A stretch of DNA of 64,000 bases from TMP-86 sp039807285 (GTDB lineage: Bacteria; Pseudomonadota; Gammaproteobacteria; Steroidobacterales; Steroidobacteraceae): positions 1 to 64,000 of the forward strand of contig JBGAGK010000023.1 of NCBI GenBank assembly GCA_044226785.1, given 5' to 3'. The notes under the pieces are model-generated. The model was given only the letters and a program-made list of their open reading frames with translations, did no database searches and was not told the origin of the DNA. Positions 1 to 8,138 of the stretch are shown in pieces; within the stretch, counting starts at the first letter, position 1, and every line of letters starts with the position of its first letter. Position numbers and translations under genes: made by a program.

Positions 1-741
1 ATCCGAAGAGCAGCGAATGTCGGTGATCTCATGCACAATCTGGCGGACTTCTTCCCACTCCACACGCAGGGCGCGATCGTCGCTTTGAGCGAAGAAGCCG
101 GTCAATGGCTAATGACCTACGAGCTGGCAGCTGGTGTCTACCCCTCGCACCGACATGTCGTCGAACTGGGATTCAGCGTCCTGGTTGCGGAGATCCGGCG
201 GCACTCTCCCGACTGGCGACCCGCATACATGGCGTTCCGCCACTCGCCGCCGTCTGACAGAAGGTGGCATGACCGCCTGTTCGGACAAAGGCTTCTGTTC
301 AACGCCGACCGCAACGCCCTGATGCTCGATGCAGCCTTGCTTGCGCAACCTGTGCGTGCCGCCGATGTGAATCCGTGTCAAGCATCAAGCATTGCTCGAC
401 CCAGCCCAGACATTACCGACTTCGTTCCGTTCTACACTGAACGAGTGGTGCGTGCGAGCCTCCCCTCACGATTGCTCACCGTGGACGAGACCGCCCGATT
501 GCTTCGCCTGTCGACTCGCAGCTTTCAGCGGTGTCTGGCTGTCTCTGCGACAAGCTTCGAAGCAATTGTGGACGCCGTCCGCGCCGATCTCGCCTTCGCT
601 TATCTCCGCGACTCCGACCTGTCCATCGCACAGATCGCTGAAACGTTGCATTTTTCCGAAACCAGCGCCATGTCGCGCGCTGTACGCCGCTGGCACGGGC
701 GAACGCCGCGTCAGCTGCGGCACCACATCCGACCAGGATGA
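1..741 (+). CDS. AraC-family transcriptional regulator (5' end outside window)
   Basis: The frame is open to the left edge, so the protein is N-terminally incomplete here; the first ATG inside the window is at 31 but need not be the start. The visible part has an arabinose-binding-type sensor region of the AraC class (through about base 420). A C-terminal AraC/XylS helix-turn-helix domain follows at about 470-730, with the paired helices TVDETARLLRLSTRSFQRCL and SIAQIAETLHFSETSAMSRAV and the closing GRTPRQLR. It probably binds DNA and responds to a small molecule that cannot be named from sequence. Its stop overlaps the first codon of the downstream radC remnant. Confidence 0.75.
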   Translation: MRRAANVGDLMHNLADFFPLHTQGAIVALSEEAGQWLMTYELAAGVYPSHRHVVELGFSVLVAEIRRHSPDWRPAYMAFRHSPPSDRRWHDRLFGQRLLFNADRNALMLDAALLAQPVRAADVNPCQASSIARPSPDITDFVPFYTERVVRASLPSRLLTVDETARLLRLSTRSFQRCLAVSATSFEAIVDAVRADLAFAYLRDSDLSIAQIAETLHFSETSAMSRAVRRWHGRTPRQLRHHIRPG

Positions 742-1031
742 TTCCGTTGCCCCATCCTCGCCTGCTGCATTTCGCGGAGCTGTTCCGCGGCACCATCGAC
801 GGGGCGAGCGTGCACCCGCGAGAGATCGTCAAGCAGGCGCTGCGGTTCAACAGCGCAGCCGTCATCGTCGCGCACAATCACCCGTCGGGCATCGCCGAGC
901 CCAGCCAGGCGGATGAGCTGATCACACTCAGGATCCGTGACGCCCTGGCGCTGGTGGACATCCGGCTGCTGGACCACATTGTCGTAGGGGATGGCGTGGC
1001 GGTGTCGCTTGCGGAGCGGGGGTTGGTCTGA
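738..1031 (+). pseudogene. radC: C-terminal remnant of RadC (JAB/MPN domain)
   Basis: The 97-residue product matches only the C-terminal MPN (JAMM) domain of RadC, from the HFAELFRGTIDGASVHPREI stretch to the AERGLV end. The metal-site motif HNHPSGIAEPSQAD is intact. Full RadC is about 225 residues, with an N-terminal helix-hairpin-helix region and a first beta strand of the MPN fold, both absent here. Homology begins at about base 750, a few bases after the end of the AraC-type gene, which suggests a recombination junction. I read it as a 5'-truncated gene. It could be a short stand-alone MPN protein translated from ATG 738, as mobile-element-borne radC genes are often short, but loss of the first strand argues against a folded product. 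Confidence 0.7.
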
Positions 1032-1199
1032 GAGAGCCGCCTTTTGCAGACCCACGTGTTGTGACCCATGATCCGTGCAGCACATATTACGTGTCATGCG
1101 GTAAGTTGGCTTTCATGGCCAACTGGGCGTGAGGGGTCGGCTGTGAATGCATGCACAAGGGCCAGGCATCAGATTCCCGCCCCGAGCGGCAGGGGTCTG

Positions 1200-1889
1200 C
1201 TACAGCGTACGCAGGTCGTCCGATTCGCGTTTCAGTTCAACGAGGAAGCGTCGAAGCTCTTCGCGCCGGGTTGGCAACATGCGCCGCCCCGCGGGTGTCA
1301 TCACCCCCGCAGGCACCCGATGAAGGTAATCCTCCAGCATGCGGGCCATTGCCGGACCATCCGGCTGCCCGCCATTGGGGTCGGCCAGTGCCATGACCCG
1401 GGCCACTCCGATCGCGCCCAGCCAGTCCAGCGCATCGGCATCGTGCAGGTACTGCGCTTCCGCCCCGACGGGTTTCCGGTCGAACATGTGGGTGCGGATG
1501 GCCGCGGCCACTTGCTGAGCCTTGCCCATCGGGAATCCCGTTCCCTGCAGCAATCCGGCCACGCGGTCGGCCGCGACATCGGCATGATCGACCTTGGGAT
1601 CTTCCCAGGGTTTGAAGGCCGCCAGGTCGTGCAAGTAGGCCGCCGCGAACAGCACGTCATCATCGAGGCTGACGTGGTCCTCGGCTGCCAGCCGCCGCGC
1701 CAGATCATGGTCGCGAATGCAGTGTGAATAGCCCCAGGCGGGATTTCCGAAATTCGCCCGTGCGAACTGCCGCACGCTCACCCGCCAGTCGCCGCCCGAG
1801 GCCGGATGTGGCCCATCGACCGGGGGCGCAGCTGCCGCCGCTGCCATTCCCATGACACAGAACACGACTCCCCGGATTACTGCCCGCAT
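1200..1889 (-). CDS. Exported HD-domain phosphohydrolase-like protein
   Basis: A 229-residue protein. An N-terminal hydrophobic segment ending in an alanine run (about residues 1-21) looks like a Sec signal peptide, so the protein is probably periplasmic. The HD superfamily metal site is visible: a first His in the YSHCIRDHDLA region, then AAAYLHDLAAF, then an Asp in the HDADALDWLGAIG region, giving the H...HD...D pattern of metal-dependent phosphohydrolases. The substrate is unknown, and most HD hydrolases are cytoplasmic, so the signal peptide is unusual. It stands alone between the radC remnant and a nitrobindin-like gene that faces away from it. Confidence 0.7.
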   Translation of the reverse strand: MRAVIRGVVFCVMGMAAAAAAPPVDGPHPASGGDWRVSVRQFARANFGNPAWGYSHCIRDHDLARRLAAEDHVSLDDDVLFAAAYLHDLAAFKPWEDPKVDHADVAADRVAGLLQGTGFPMGKAQQVAAAIRTHMFDRKPVGAEAQYLHDADALDWLGAIGVARVMALADPNGGQPDGPAMARMLEDYLHRVPAGVMTPAGRRMLPTRREELRRFLVELKRESDDLRTL

Positions 1890-2277
1890 GATCCCTGACT
1901 CCTCATGTCCGACTCATTTTCATACGCCCGGAATGGTACGTTCAAGACACCTGCCCTGCCGCAGTTTGTCCGAAATTTGCCCTCGGCCCCAGGGTACCGG
2001 CTGTTCGGTGGGGCTTGCACGGCGCTGACCCCGCGCTTTGAATGCCCGCCGAGCAGGGCGACCGGGCACTGGACGCGCGGCGTATGTGCAAATCTCCGCC
2101 GCATTCCGTGATAATTTTTTCAATCATCTTGATGGCTGCGGCTGATATTCATGCAGGGCCCAATGCGCTAGGCTCATACACGCTGCAGCATCATCACAGT
2201 GCCGATGTGCGGATGCCGGCATGAATGACATGTCGACACGTGACTCGTCGGCGGAATCTTCACTTCGAGGTGCAACC
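1890..2277. other. Divergent intergenic region, no gene recognised
   Basis: About 390 bases between the leftward HD gene and the rightward nitrobindin-like gene, presumably carrying both promoters. Short open frames here have no recognisable product. A 10-bp perfect palindrome (ATGCCGGCAT, 2214-2223) and an 8-bp one (TGTCGACA, about 2230) lie just ahead of the chosen downstream start. No convincing -35/-10 pair was found. Confidence 0.5.
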
Positions 2278-2883
2278 ATGGCAAAGATATCAGGACCGCA
2301 ACGACTTGGACCGCTCACCCCTTTCGTGGGCGAGTGGGAAGGAAACATCGGCGTCGATCTGTCGTATCACAACAAGGACGACGAGACTTCGGAGACCGGC
2401 TATTTCGAACGTTGGGCTTTCCATCCGATTCCGAAGCAGGAAAACGGCAAGCAGGAACTCGAAGGGCTCAAGTATGAAAACCAGGCCTGGCGCCACGGCG
2501 AGGAGAGCATGGATCCTTTCCACGACGAAATCGGCTACCTGCTTTGGGAAAAAACCACGGGAACCATCATGCGCGTGGTCGTATTCGGCCGTGGCATCGC
2601 GATGATCGCCGGTGGTACCGCCAAGGCCCGCGACAGGAAGCTGCACTTCAAGGCCACGCCGGGCGATCCGAACTTCGGCATCCTGCAGAACAAGTACCTG
2701 TCGCAGCGCGCCGAACTCAAGGGTCTCGAGTGGAACGTCTCCTTCAACGATGACGAAACCTTCAGCTACACACAGGATCTGGTGCTGAAGCTTGCGGCCA
2801 TTGGCGGCAAGGAAATGCACCACACCGACCGCAATACGCTACGTTGCGTCAAGCGGTACCATCCGAGCGTGGAAAACACCTGA
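2278..2883 (+). CDS. Nitrobindin-like heme-binding beta-barrel protein (DUF1794/THAP4-type)
   Basis: About 201 residues from ATG 2278, chosen because a GAGGTG ribosome-binding site lies 5-10 bases upstream; an in-frame ATG at 2221 lacks one. The opening LGPLTPFVGEWEGN is typical of the FABP-like nitrobindin family. The barrel continues with RWAFHPIP, a WEKTTGTIMRVVVFGRG strand pair and a terminal HTDRNTLRCVKR strand. Family members bind heme b through a C-terminal His; the His in the HHTDRNTL region is the likely candidate. A role in NO or peroxynitrite chemistry is known for some relatives and only inferred here. It is transcribed alone, convergent with the phosphate permease. Confidence 0.7.
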   Translation: MAKISGPQRLGPLTPFVGEWEGNIGVDLSYHNKDDETSETGYFERWAFHPIPKQENGKQELEGLKYENQAWRHGEESMDPFHDEIGYLLWEKTTGTIMRVVVFGRGIAMIAGGTAKARDRKLHFKATPGDPNFGILQNKYLSQRAELKGLEWNVSFNDDETFSYTQDLVLKLAAIGGKEMHHTDRNTLRCVKRYHPSVENT

Positions 2884-2964
2884 CGTGATGCAACGCGCAC
2901 CCGCCGCGCGATCGGCAATGCGGGCAACGCCCTCGCCGAAGGCAGTCCCTGTCAAGAACCGGGT

Positions 2965-3966
2965 TCAATACAGGAACCGCACCGCCCAATAGGTCAGCGC
3001 GGCAATCAGCGCAGTGACCGGAATCGTCAGGATCCAGGCATAGACGAGCCCCGTTGCCAGATCCCACCGGGTGCGCGAGGGGTTCTGCACGGCGCCGGCA
3101 CCCAGGATGGCGCCGGTGATCGTATGCGTGGTCGACACGGGGATGCCGAATCCGGAGGCGATGAACAGCGTGATCGCACCGCCGGCCGAGGCCGATGATC
3201 CGCTGGCGGGCGTCAGTGGCGTCAGCTTCTGGCCCATGGTCCTGATGATGCGCCATCCGCCCGTCAGGGTACCGAGCGCGATGGCTCCGTAGCAGCTCAC
3301 CATGACCCACAGCGGCAGGTGTTCCCTGGTTGCAAGCCCTCGAGTCATGAGCAGCAGCCAGATGATGCCCATGGTCTTCTGCGCATCGTTGGCGCCGTGG
3401 CCCAGGCTGTAGAGCGCACTGGTCACCAGTTGCATGCGCCGGAACCAGCGATCCAGCCGGCTTGGCGCGATGCGAAAGAAGACCCAGCTGATGGCGATCA
3501 TCAGCAGACCACCGATCAACAGGCCCAGCACCGGCGACACCACGATGAATACCGCGACCTTGATGATGCCCGGCGCGAGCAGCGCCGCGGGGCCGCTCTT
3601 CGCCATCCCGGCCCCGATCAGGCCGCCGATCAGGGCATGCGAAGAACTGGAGGGGATACCGAAATACCACGTCACCAGATTCCACGCGATGGCGCCGATC
3701 AGTGCGCCACAGATCACCGCATCATCGACGAAACCAGGGTCGATGATCCCCGAGCCGATGGTTGCCGCGACGTGCGGCTCGAACGCGTAGATCGCGAGGA
3801 AGTTGAAGAAGGCCGCCCAGACGACCGCCTGATACGGTTTCAGGACGCGTGTGGATACCACCGTGGCGATGGAATTCGCCGCGTCGTGGAAGCCGTTCAG
3901 GAAATCGAATGCCAGTGCCAGGAGCACGAGCAGCCCGAGCGCCGTGGCGATCTGGTCTGAAAACAC
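2965..3966 (-). CDS. pit: PiT-family inorganic phosphate transporter
   Basis: About 333 residues from a GTG start at 3966, two bases after the stop of the upstream DUF47 gene; an in-frame upstream ATG (4020) would overlap that gene by about 50 bases and precede the conserved N-terminus. Both PiT signature repeats are present: NGFHDAANSIATVVSTRVL near the N-terminus and SLGHGANDAQKTMGII in the second half. About ten hydrophobic segments fit an inner-membrane symporter of phosphate, possibly as metal-phosphate, with a cation. The tight coupling to DUF47 is the usual arrangement for low-affinity phosphate uptake. Confidence 0.88.
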   Translation of the reverse strand: MFSDQIATALGLLVLLALAFDFLNGFHDAANSIATVVSTRVLKPYQAVVWAAFFNFLAIYAFEPHVAATIGSGIIDPGFVDDAVICGALIGAIAWNLVTWYFGIPSSSSHALIGGLIGAGMAKSGPAALLAPGIIKVAVFIVVSPVLGLLIGGLLMIAISWVFFRIAPSRLDRWFRRMQLVTSALYSLGHGANDAQKTMGIIWLLLMTRGLATREHLPLWVMVSCYGAIALGTLTGGWRIIRTMGQKLTPLTPASGSSASAGGAITLFIASGFGIPVSTTHTITGAILGAGAVQNPSRTRWDLATGLVYAWILTIPVTALIAALTYWAVRFLY

Positions 3967-3968
3967 GG

Positions 3969-4616
3969 TCAGGCGTTCTGCAGCGTGATGTTTTCGATGA
4001 GGTTGGCGACATCCTGGCATTTGTCGGTCGCCGCCTCCAGGACCTCGTAGATTGCCTTGAGCTTGATGACCTGGCGGATATCCGGTTCATCGCGGAAAAG
4101 CCTGGAGATCGCCGCGCGCATGACCCGGTCAGCCCTGGATTCCAGATCGTCGATCTCGCGGCACAACTTCAGTGCCTCGGGTGCATTGCGCATGTTGTTG
4201 AGCAGCGCCACGGCGGACTGCAGGCGCATGCAGCAGGTCTGAAGCAGACCTGCCAGGTCCATCGCGAACTCGGTCACCTGCTGCACGTCGTAGAGGACCA
4301 GCGATTCGGCCGCGTCCTGCATCAGATCCAGGATGTCGTCCATGCGCGAGATGAGACGATGAATGTCATCGCGGTCCAGCGGCGTGACGAAGATGGTCTG
4401 CAGCAACGCCATGGTCTCATGGGTGATGCGGTCGGCATTGTGCTCGAGTTCGTTGATGCGCTCGATGCGGGCCGGCCGCTCCAGCTCGTCCTTGTAGTCG
4501 TGCAGCAATCCGGACAGAACCGCACTGGCCTCCGCGACCAGGCTCGCATGCTGGTTGAACAGTTCGAAAAAACGATTCTCGCGCGGAACGAGACTGGCAA
4601 TGATGCTCACAGACAA
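3969..4616 (-). CDS. DUF47 (PhoU-like) partner of the phosphate permease
   Basis: 215 residues, all helical, with the PhoU-like pattern of DUF47 proteins: the ELEHNADRITHETMALL helix, DRDDIHRLISRMDDILDLMQ, and a second copy containing EIDDLESRADRVMRAAI. Clustered acidic residues (E/D-x3-D) in these helices are known to bind metal in the PhoU fold. Proteins of this family are almost always co-transcribed with a PiT permease and are thought to regulate it. Here the permease GTG lies two bases after this stop, so the two are likely translationally coupled. Confidence 0.88.
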   Translation of the reverse strand: MSVSIIASLVPRENRFFELFNQHASLVAEASAVLSGLLHDYKDELERPARIERINELEHNADRITHETMALLQTIFVTPLDRDDIHRLISRMDDILDLMQDAAESLVLYDVQQVTEFAMDLAGLLQTCCMRLQSAVALLNNMRNAPEALKLCREIDDLESRADRVMRAAISRLFRDEPDIRQVIKLKAIYEVLEAATDKCQDVANLIENITLQNA

Positions 4617-4719
4617 CCTCTTGATTCAGAGCAGGAAGCGGACTTCCATCCGGATATTGTTGGCAAGGCTCCAGGGCCCTTCTTTCATCACAGGCAGCGC
4701 AACCTTTCAGTCGCAGCGG

Positions 4720-4767
4720 CCGTCCGTCGCAACTGCCGTCCGTCGCAACTGCCGTCCGTCGCCACGG
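4720..4767. repeat. 16-bp direct tandem repeat, three units
   Basis: The unit CCGTCCGTCGCAACTG occurs at 4720-4735 and 4736-4751 identically, and at 4752-4767 with two mismatches. It is non-coding and sits in the DUF47-rpmB gap. It could be slippage-prone or a transcription-factor array; nothing shows a function. Confidence 0.85.
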
Positions 4768-4907
4768 CACCGCCGTCATTGTTCCGGCTGCAGCGCCCAA
4801 CGGCCATGCGGGAAAACCGGCGGGCAGAATACAGCGAAATGCGCAGCCGATCCTGCTCATCCTGAATCCGGCCTGCGCTCTCGGCCGGAGTGGTGGCGGG
4901 AAAAATT

Positions 4908-4920
4908 CAACTCATTGATT
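4908..4920 (-). promoter_or_regulatory. Possible IHF-binding site upstream of rpmB
   Basis: Read on the minus strand, AATCAATGAGTTG matches the IHF consensus WATCAR-N4-TTR at every defined position. It lies in an AT-rich patch about 50 bases upstream of the predicted rpmB -35 element. A near match (one mismatch) lies upstream of rpoH at 11851-11863. The consensus is short, so chance matches are expected. Confidence 0.35.
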
Positions 4921-4966
4921 TGTATATGTTTTCGTCGGCCCGGTGATCGGCCCGGACTCTCGGGCG

Positions 4967-4995
4967 TTGCCGCATCGGCAACCAGCTGGTATAAA
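4967..4995 (+). promoter_or_regulatory. Sigma70-type promoter for rpmB-rpmG
   Basis: TTGCCG (4967-4972) and TATAAA (4990-4995) are separated by exactly 17 bases, the ideal sigma70 spacing. Transcription would start near 5002, leaving a leader of about 70 bases before rpmB. Confidence 0.65.
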
Positions 4996-5070
4996 GCGCG
5001 GCTCACCCGGAAGAGCGCCTCAGGCGCGCCGGCCGGGTCAATGACACTTTGCCATTCCAGGGTCTTCATC

Positions 5071-5307
5071 ATGTCGCGAGTCTGCCAAGTCACGGGCAAA
5101 AAGCCCAAGGTCGGCAATACGGTTTCGCATGCGAACAACCGCAAGCGCCGCCGCTTCCTGCCCAATCTGCACACCCAGCGCTTCTGGCTGGAAGGCGAAA
5201 AGCGCTGGGTCAGCCTGCGTGTGACCACCCGCGGGCTGCGCACCATCGAAAAGCGTGGCGTGGAAACCGTGGTCGCCGATCTGCGCGCCCAGGGCGTCAA
5301 GGTCTGA
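5071..5307 (+). CDS. rpmB: 50S ribosomal protein L28
   Basis: 78 residues, the normal length of L28. The N-terminal MSRVCQVTGKKPKVGNTVSH, the NNRKRRRFLPNLH basic stretch and the WVSLRVTTRGLRTIEKRG strand-turn-helix are characteristic. It binds 23S rRNA near the E-site side of the large subunit. It is the first gene of the two-gene operon with rpmG, 10 bases downstream, which is the common bacterial arrangement. Confidence 0.97.
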   Translation: MSRVCQVTGKKPKVGNTVSHANNRKRRRFLPNLHTQRFWLEGEKRWVSLRVTTRGLRTIEKRGVETVVADLRAQGVKV

Positions 5308-5317
5308 GGGAACCATC

Positions 5318-5473
5318 ATGCGTGACAAGATCAAGCTCGTCTCCTCGGCTGGCACCGGCCACTACTACACCACCACCAAGAACAAACGTCTGCACCCCGA
5401 CAAGATGGAGACGAAGAAGTACGATCCGGTGGTCCGAAAGCACGTGGCCTACAAGGAATCCAAGATCAAGTAG
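5318..5473 (+). CDS. rpmG: 50S ribosomal protein L33
   Basis: 51 residues with the complete L33 sequence, including RDKIKLVSSAGTGHYYTTTKNKR and the C-terminal YDPVVRKHVAYKESKIK. It lacks the paired CxxC zinc motifs, so it is the zinc-free (C-) form. The ATG at 5318 follows the sequence GAGGGAACC, a workable ribosome-binding site. A strong terminator follows five bases after the stop. Confidence 0.97.
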   Translation: MRDKIKLVSSAGTGHYYTTTKNKRLHPDKMETKKYDPVVRKHVAYKESKIK

Positions 5474-5478
5474 GAAAG

Positions 5479-5502
5479 GCCCGCCTCAGGCGGGCTTTTT
5501 TT
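5479..5502 (+). terminator. Rho-independent terminator of rpmB-rpmG
   Basis: A 7-bp all-G/C stem (GCCCGCC, loop TCA, GGCGGGC) is followed directly by seven T residues. It starts six bases after the rpmG stop and ends the operon before mutM. Confidence 0.93.
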
Positions 5503-5518
5503 CCCGGGGGCGAGTCGC

Positions 5519-6334
5519 GTGCCCGAGCTTCCCGAAGTCGAAACCACACGCGCTGGCATCGCGCCTTCTCTGCTGGGCCAGTGCGTGCATGAGGTCATCG
5601 TGCGCCGGCGCCAGCTTCGCTGGCCGATTCCGCACAGCTTCGCAGCGGCGGTGCGCGGCCAGACGGTGAGATCCGTCGAGCGTCGCGCCAAGTACATCCT
5701 CATCGGATTCGACTCCGGCACCGCCATCCTGCACCTGGGCATGTCGGGGAGCCTGCGCATTCTCGATCCTTCCACGCCACCGAGGCCCCACGATCACTGG
5801 GACATCGTGCTGGACAGCGGGCGGGTGCTGCGATTCCACGATCCCCGCCGCTTCGGTTGTCTGCTGTTCACGCGCAAGGACCCCGACACGCATCCGCTGC
5901 TCGCAGGTCTGGCTCCCGAACCGCTGAGTGATGCCTTCGACGACGAATACCTGTTCCGCGGATCGCGCCATCGCAAGGTGGCCATCAAGCTGTTCATCAT
6001 GAATCCGCGAATGGTGGTCGGGGTCGGCAACATCTACGCCTCGGAGAGCCTGTTCCGTGCCGGGATCTCTCCTCGCCGCGCGGCCGGCCGGCTGACCCGC
6101 GAACAGGCCTCACGCCTGGTCGATGCGATCCGTTCGGTGTTGCGCGAGGCCATCCGCATCGGCGGCACCACCCTTCGGGATTACGTGAATGCGGATGGCG
6201 ACCGGGGTTACTTCTCGCAGAAGCTGTTCGTGTACGAACGCGCCGGCAAGCCCTGTCGCCGGTGCCGCACGCCGATCAGGCAAATCGTGCAGGGCCAGAG
6301 ATCGACCTGGTTCTGCCCGGCATGCCAGGCCTGA
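5519..6334 (+). CDS. mutM: Formamidopyrimidine-DNA glycosylase
   Basis: 271 residues from a GTG start, fixed because the processed N-terminus must begin PELPEVETTR, with Pro2 as the nucleophile and Glu3 as proton donor. The RRAKYILI lysine region, the MNPRMVVGVGNIYASE helix-two-turn-helix and the C-terminal zinc finger (CRRC ... CPAC) are all present. It excises 8-oxoguanine and formamidopyrimidines and nicks the abasic site. Its start lies 16 bases after the rpmG terminator, so it has its own promoter or relies on readthrough. Confidence 0.95.
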   Translation: MPELPEVETTRAGIAPSLLGQCVHEVIVRRRQLRWPIPHSFAAAVRGQTVRSVERRAKYILIGFDSGTAILHLGMSGSLRILDPSTPPRPHDHWDIVLDSGRVLRFHDPRRFGCLLFTRKDPDTHPLLAGLAPEPLSDAFDDEYLFRGSRHRKVAIKLFIMNPRMVVGVGNIYASESLFRAGISPRRAAGRLTREQASRLVDAIRSVLREAIRIGGTTLRDYVNADGDRGYFSQKLFVYERAGKPCRRCRTPIRQIVQGQRSTWFCPACQA

Positions 6335-6364
6335 TGCGGTCCCTGGCGCAAACTTCGATCCGGT

Positions 6365-8134
6365 TCAATACACCAGGCCCTCGCCGATGCCGCGCGGATC
6401 CGAAGCGGCCACGACCTTGCCGCTGGCATGGTCCCAGGTGACCACCTGCATGTTGCCCCAGCCACGCTCATGTGCCTGCAGACGATGTCCCATGGCGAGA
6501 AGTTCGCGGACCTCATCGTCGCTGAATGCGCCCGCTTCATAGGCGACCACGTCGGGCAGGTACTGGTGGTGATAGCGCGGCGCCCTGACGATATCGGCCG
6601 CACTCATGCCGTCCAGGTAGTCCAGGGTCCCCAGCAGTACCATGCTGATGATGAAGCTTCCGCCGGGTGACCCGATGATCATCGTCCCATGCGCTGTCTC
6701 CACGAAGGTCGGCGTCATGCTCGACAGGCTGCGCTTGTTGCCGGCGATGGCGTTCGCATCCGCACCCACCAGACCGAAACCGTTCGGCACACCGGGCTTC
6801 TTCGAAAAATCGTCCATGGTGTTGTTCAGCAGCACGCCGGTGCTGCCCGCGACGAAGCCGCCCCCCAGCCACTGATTCACCGAAATGGTCCCGGCCACCC
6901 GGTTGCCCTCGCGATCGAGCACGGACAGGTGCGTGGTATCGCGGCCACCCTCACCCTGCGACACGCCGGGCAGGAGATCGCTGGGCATGGCCTTGTCGGA
7001 GCGCATGCTGGCACGCTGCCCTGCCGCGTAGGCCGGATCGGTCAAGAGCTTTACCGGAATCTGCACAAAGTCCGGATCCCCGAGATAAATGGCCCGGTCC
7101 CGGTACACGCGCTGCATGGCGTCGATGATCCAGTGTTTGCGTTCAACCGCCGGCAGATGGGCGAGGTCCACACCGGACAGGATGTTCAGGGCATCGATCA
7201 ACGCCACGCCTCCGGAGGAGGGAGGTGGCGAACTGATGATGCGGGCACCGTGATACTCGCCCACCAGCGGCACTCGCTCCACCACCTTGTAATCCGCCAG
7301 ATCCTGCAGTGTCCAGATCCCGCCGCCGGCTCGCACGGCGCGCACCATCTCATTCGCCACGGGGCCGGAATAAAAACCCTTTTCGCCCTGCGCCGCCAGG
7401 ATTTCCAGGGTACGTGCGAGCTGTGGCTGGCGGATCAGTGCACCCAGCGCAGGTACCTGCCCATTCACCAGGAAGATCCTCGCAGCTTCCGGTGAGCGCT
7501 TGAGGACATCGGCCTTGTAGCGGATTCCGGCTTGCAGGCGCGCATTCAGTGGAAAGCCCGTACGCGCCAGCCGGATTGCGGGCCTGAGGGAGACCGCCAG
7601 CGGCAGGCGGCCGAAGTGCTTCGCGAGATATTCGAATCCCGCCGGTTCGCCCGGAATGCCGGCGGCCAGCGGCCCCAGGGTGGACGCACCCTTGACCGGC
7701 TCGCCGTTCGCATCCAGATACATGTCGCGCGTGGCGGCGGCCGGCGCCTTCTCGCGCGCATCGATGAACGTGTCGAGTCCATCTGATTGCCGGTGCAGCA
7801 GATAGAACCCGCCACCCCCGAGGCCCGAACTGCTGGGTTCGACCACGGCGAGAGCCGCGGAAACGGCCACGGCCGCATCGAAGGCATTGCCACCGGCCGC
7901 GAGGATTTCCTCACCGGCACGACTGGCCAGCGGATGCGCACTGGCGATGGCAGCCGGATGCGCAACGCGGCCGGCATCGGACACCTCCGCAGGGACCGGC
8001 GCCGTGACGCCCGACGGGGCCTGAACCCCGTCACGGGCGAAAGATGCCCCGGCGCCGCCAAGCAGGAACACGGCCAGCGCGGGCGCCAGCAATCCGCCGG
8101 CGAGAAACCGATGCACGGATCGCAACCGGTTCAT
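6365..8134 (-). CDS. ggt: Gamma-glutamyltranspeptidase
   Basis: 589 residues with an N-terminal signal peptide (hydrophobic stretch to about residue 33). It is a periplasmic Ntn-hydrolase made as a precursor and self-cleaved ahead of a catalytic threonine; the conserved TTH at residues 400-402 in GGRDTTHLSVLD marks the cleavage site. The small-subunit motifs NQWLGGGF and PGGSFIISMVLL are visible. It transfers or hydrolyses gamma-glutamyl groups from glutathione. It is the last gene of rsmD-coaD-ggt, starting four bases after the coaD stop. Confidence 0.93.
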   Translation of the reverse strand: MNRLRSVHRFLAGGLLAPALAVFLLGGAGASFARDGVQAPSGVTAPVPAEVSDAGRVAHPAAIASAHPLASRAGEEILAAGGNAFDAAVAVSAALAVVEPSSSGLGGGGFYLLHRQSDGLDTFIDAREKAPAAATRDMYLDANGEPVKGASTLGPLAAGIPGEPAGFEYLAKHFGRLPLAVSLRPAIRLARTGFPLNARLQAGIRYKADVLKRSPEAARIFLVNGQVPALGALIRQPQLARTLEILAAQGEKGFYSGPVANEMVRAVRAGGGIWTLQDLADYKVVERVPLVGEYHGARIISSPPPSSGGVALIDALNILSGVDLAHLPAVERKHWIIDAMQRVYRDRAIYLGDPDFVQIPVKLLTDPAYAAGQRASMRSDKAMPSDLLPGVSQGEGGRDTTHLSVLDREGNRVAGTISVNQWLGGGFVAGSTGVLLNNTMDDFSKKPGVPNGFGLVGADANAIAGNKRSLSSMTPTFVETAHGTMIIGSPGGSFIISMVLLGTLDYLDGMSAADIVRAPRYHHQYLPDVVAYEAGAFSDDEVRELLAMGHRLQAHERGWGNMQVVTWDHASGKVVAASDPRGIGEGLVY

Positions 8135-8138
8135 GCGT

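Larger units (their letters stand above)
4617..5070. other. Intergenic region upstream of rpmB
   Basis: About 450 bases between the leftward phosphate operon and rpmB. It holds a 16-bp tandem repeat (4720-4767), a possible IHF site in an AT-rich patch (4908-4920) and a strong-looking sigma70 promoter (4967-4995). No coding potential was recognised: the frames crossing it are shadows or unconvincing extensions of DUF47 and rpmB. Confidence 0.55.

Noticed and set aside
1068..1727. 219-codon frame antisense to the HD-domain gene
   Set aside because: The opposite strand has a signal peptide and the HD metal motif; this frame has no recognised content.
4914..4930. TTGATT and TATATG as a promoter ahead of rpmB
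   Set aside because: The two elements are almost adjacent, so spacing is impossible; the TTGCCG/TATAAA pair downstream has correct 17-base spacing.
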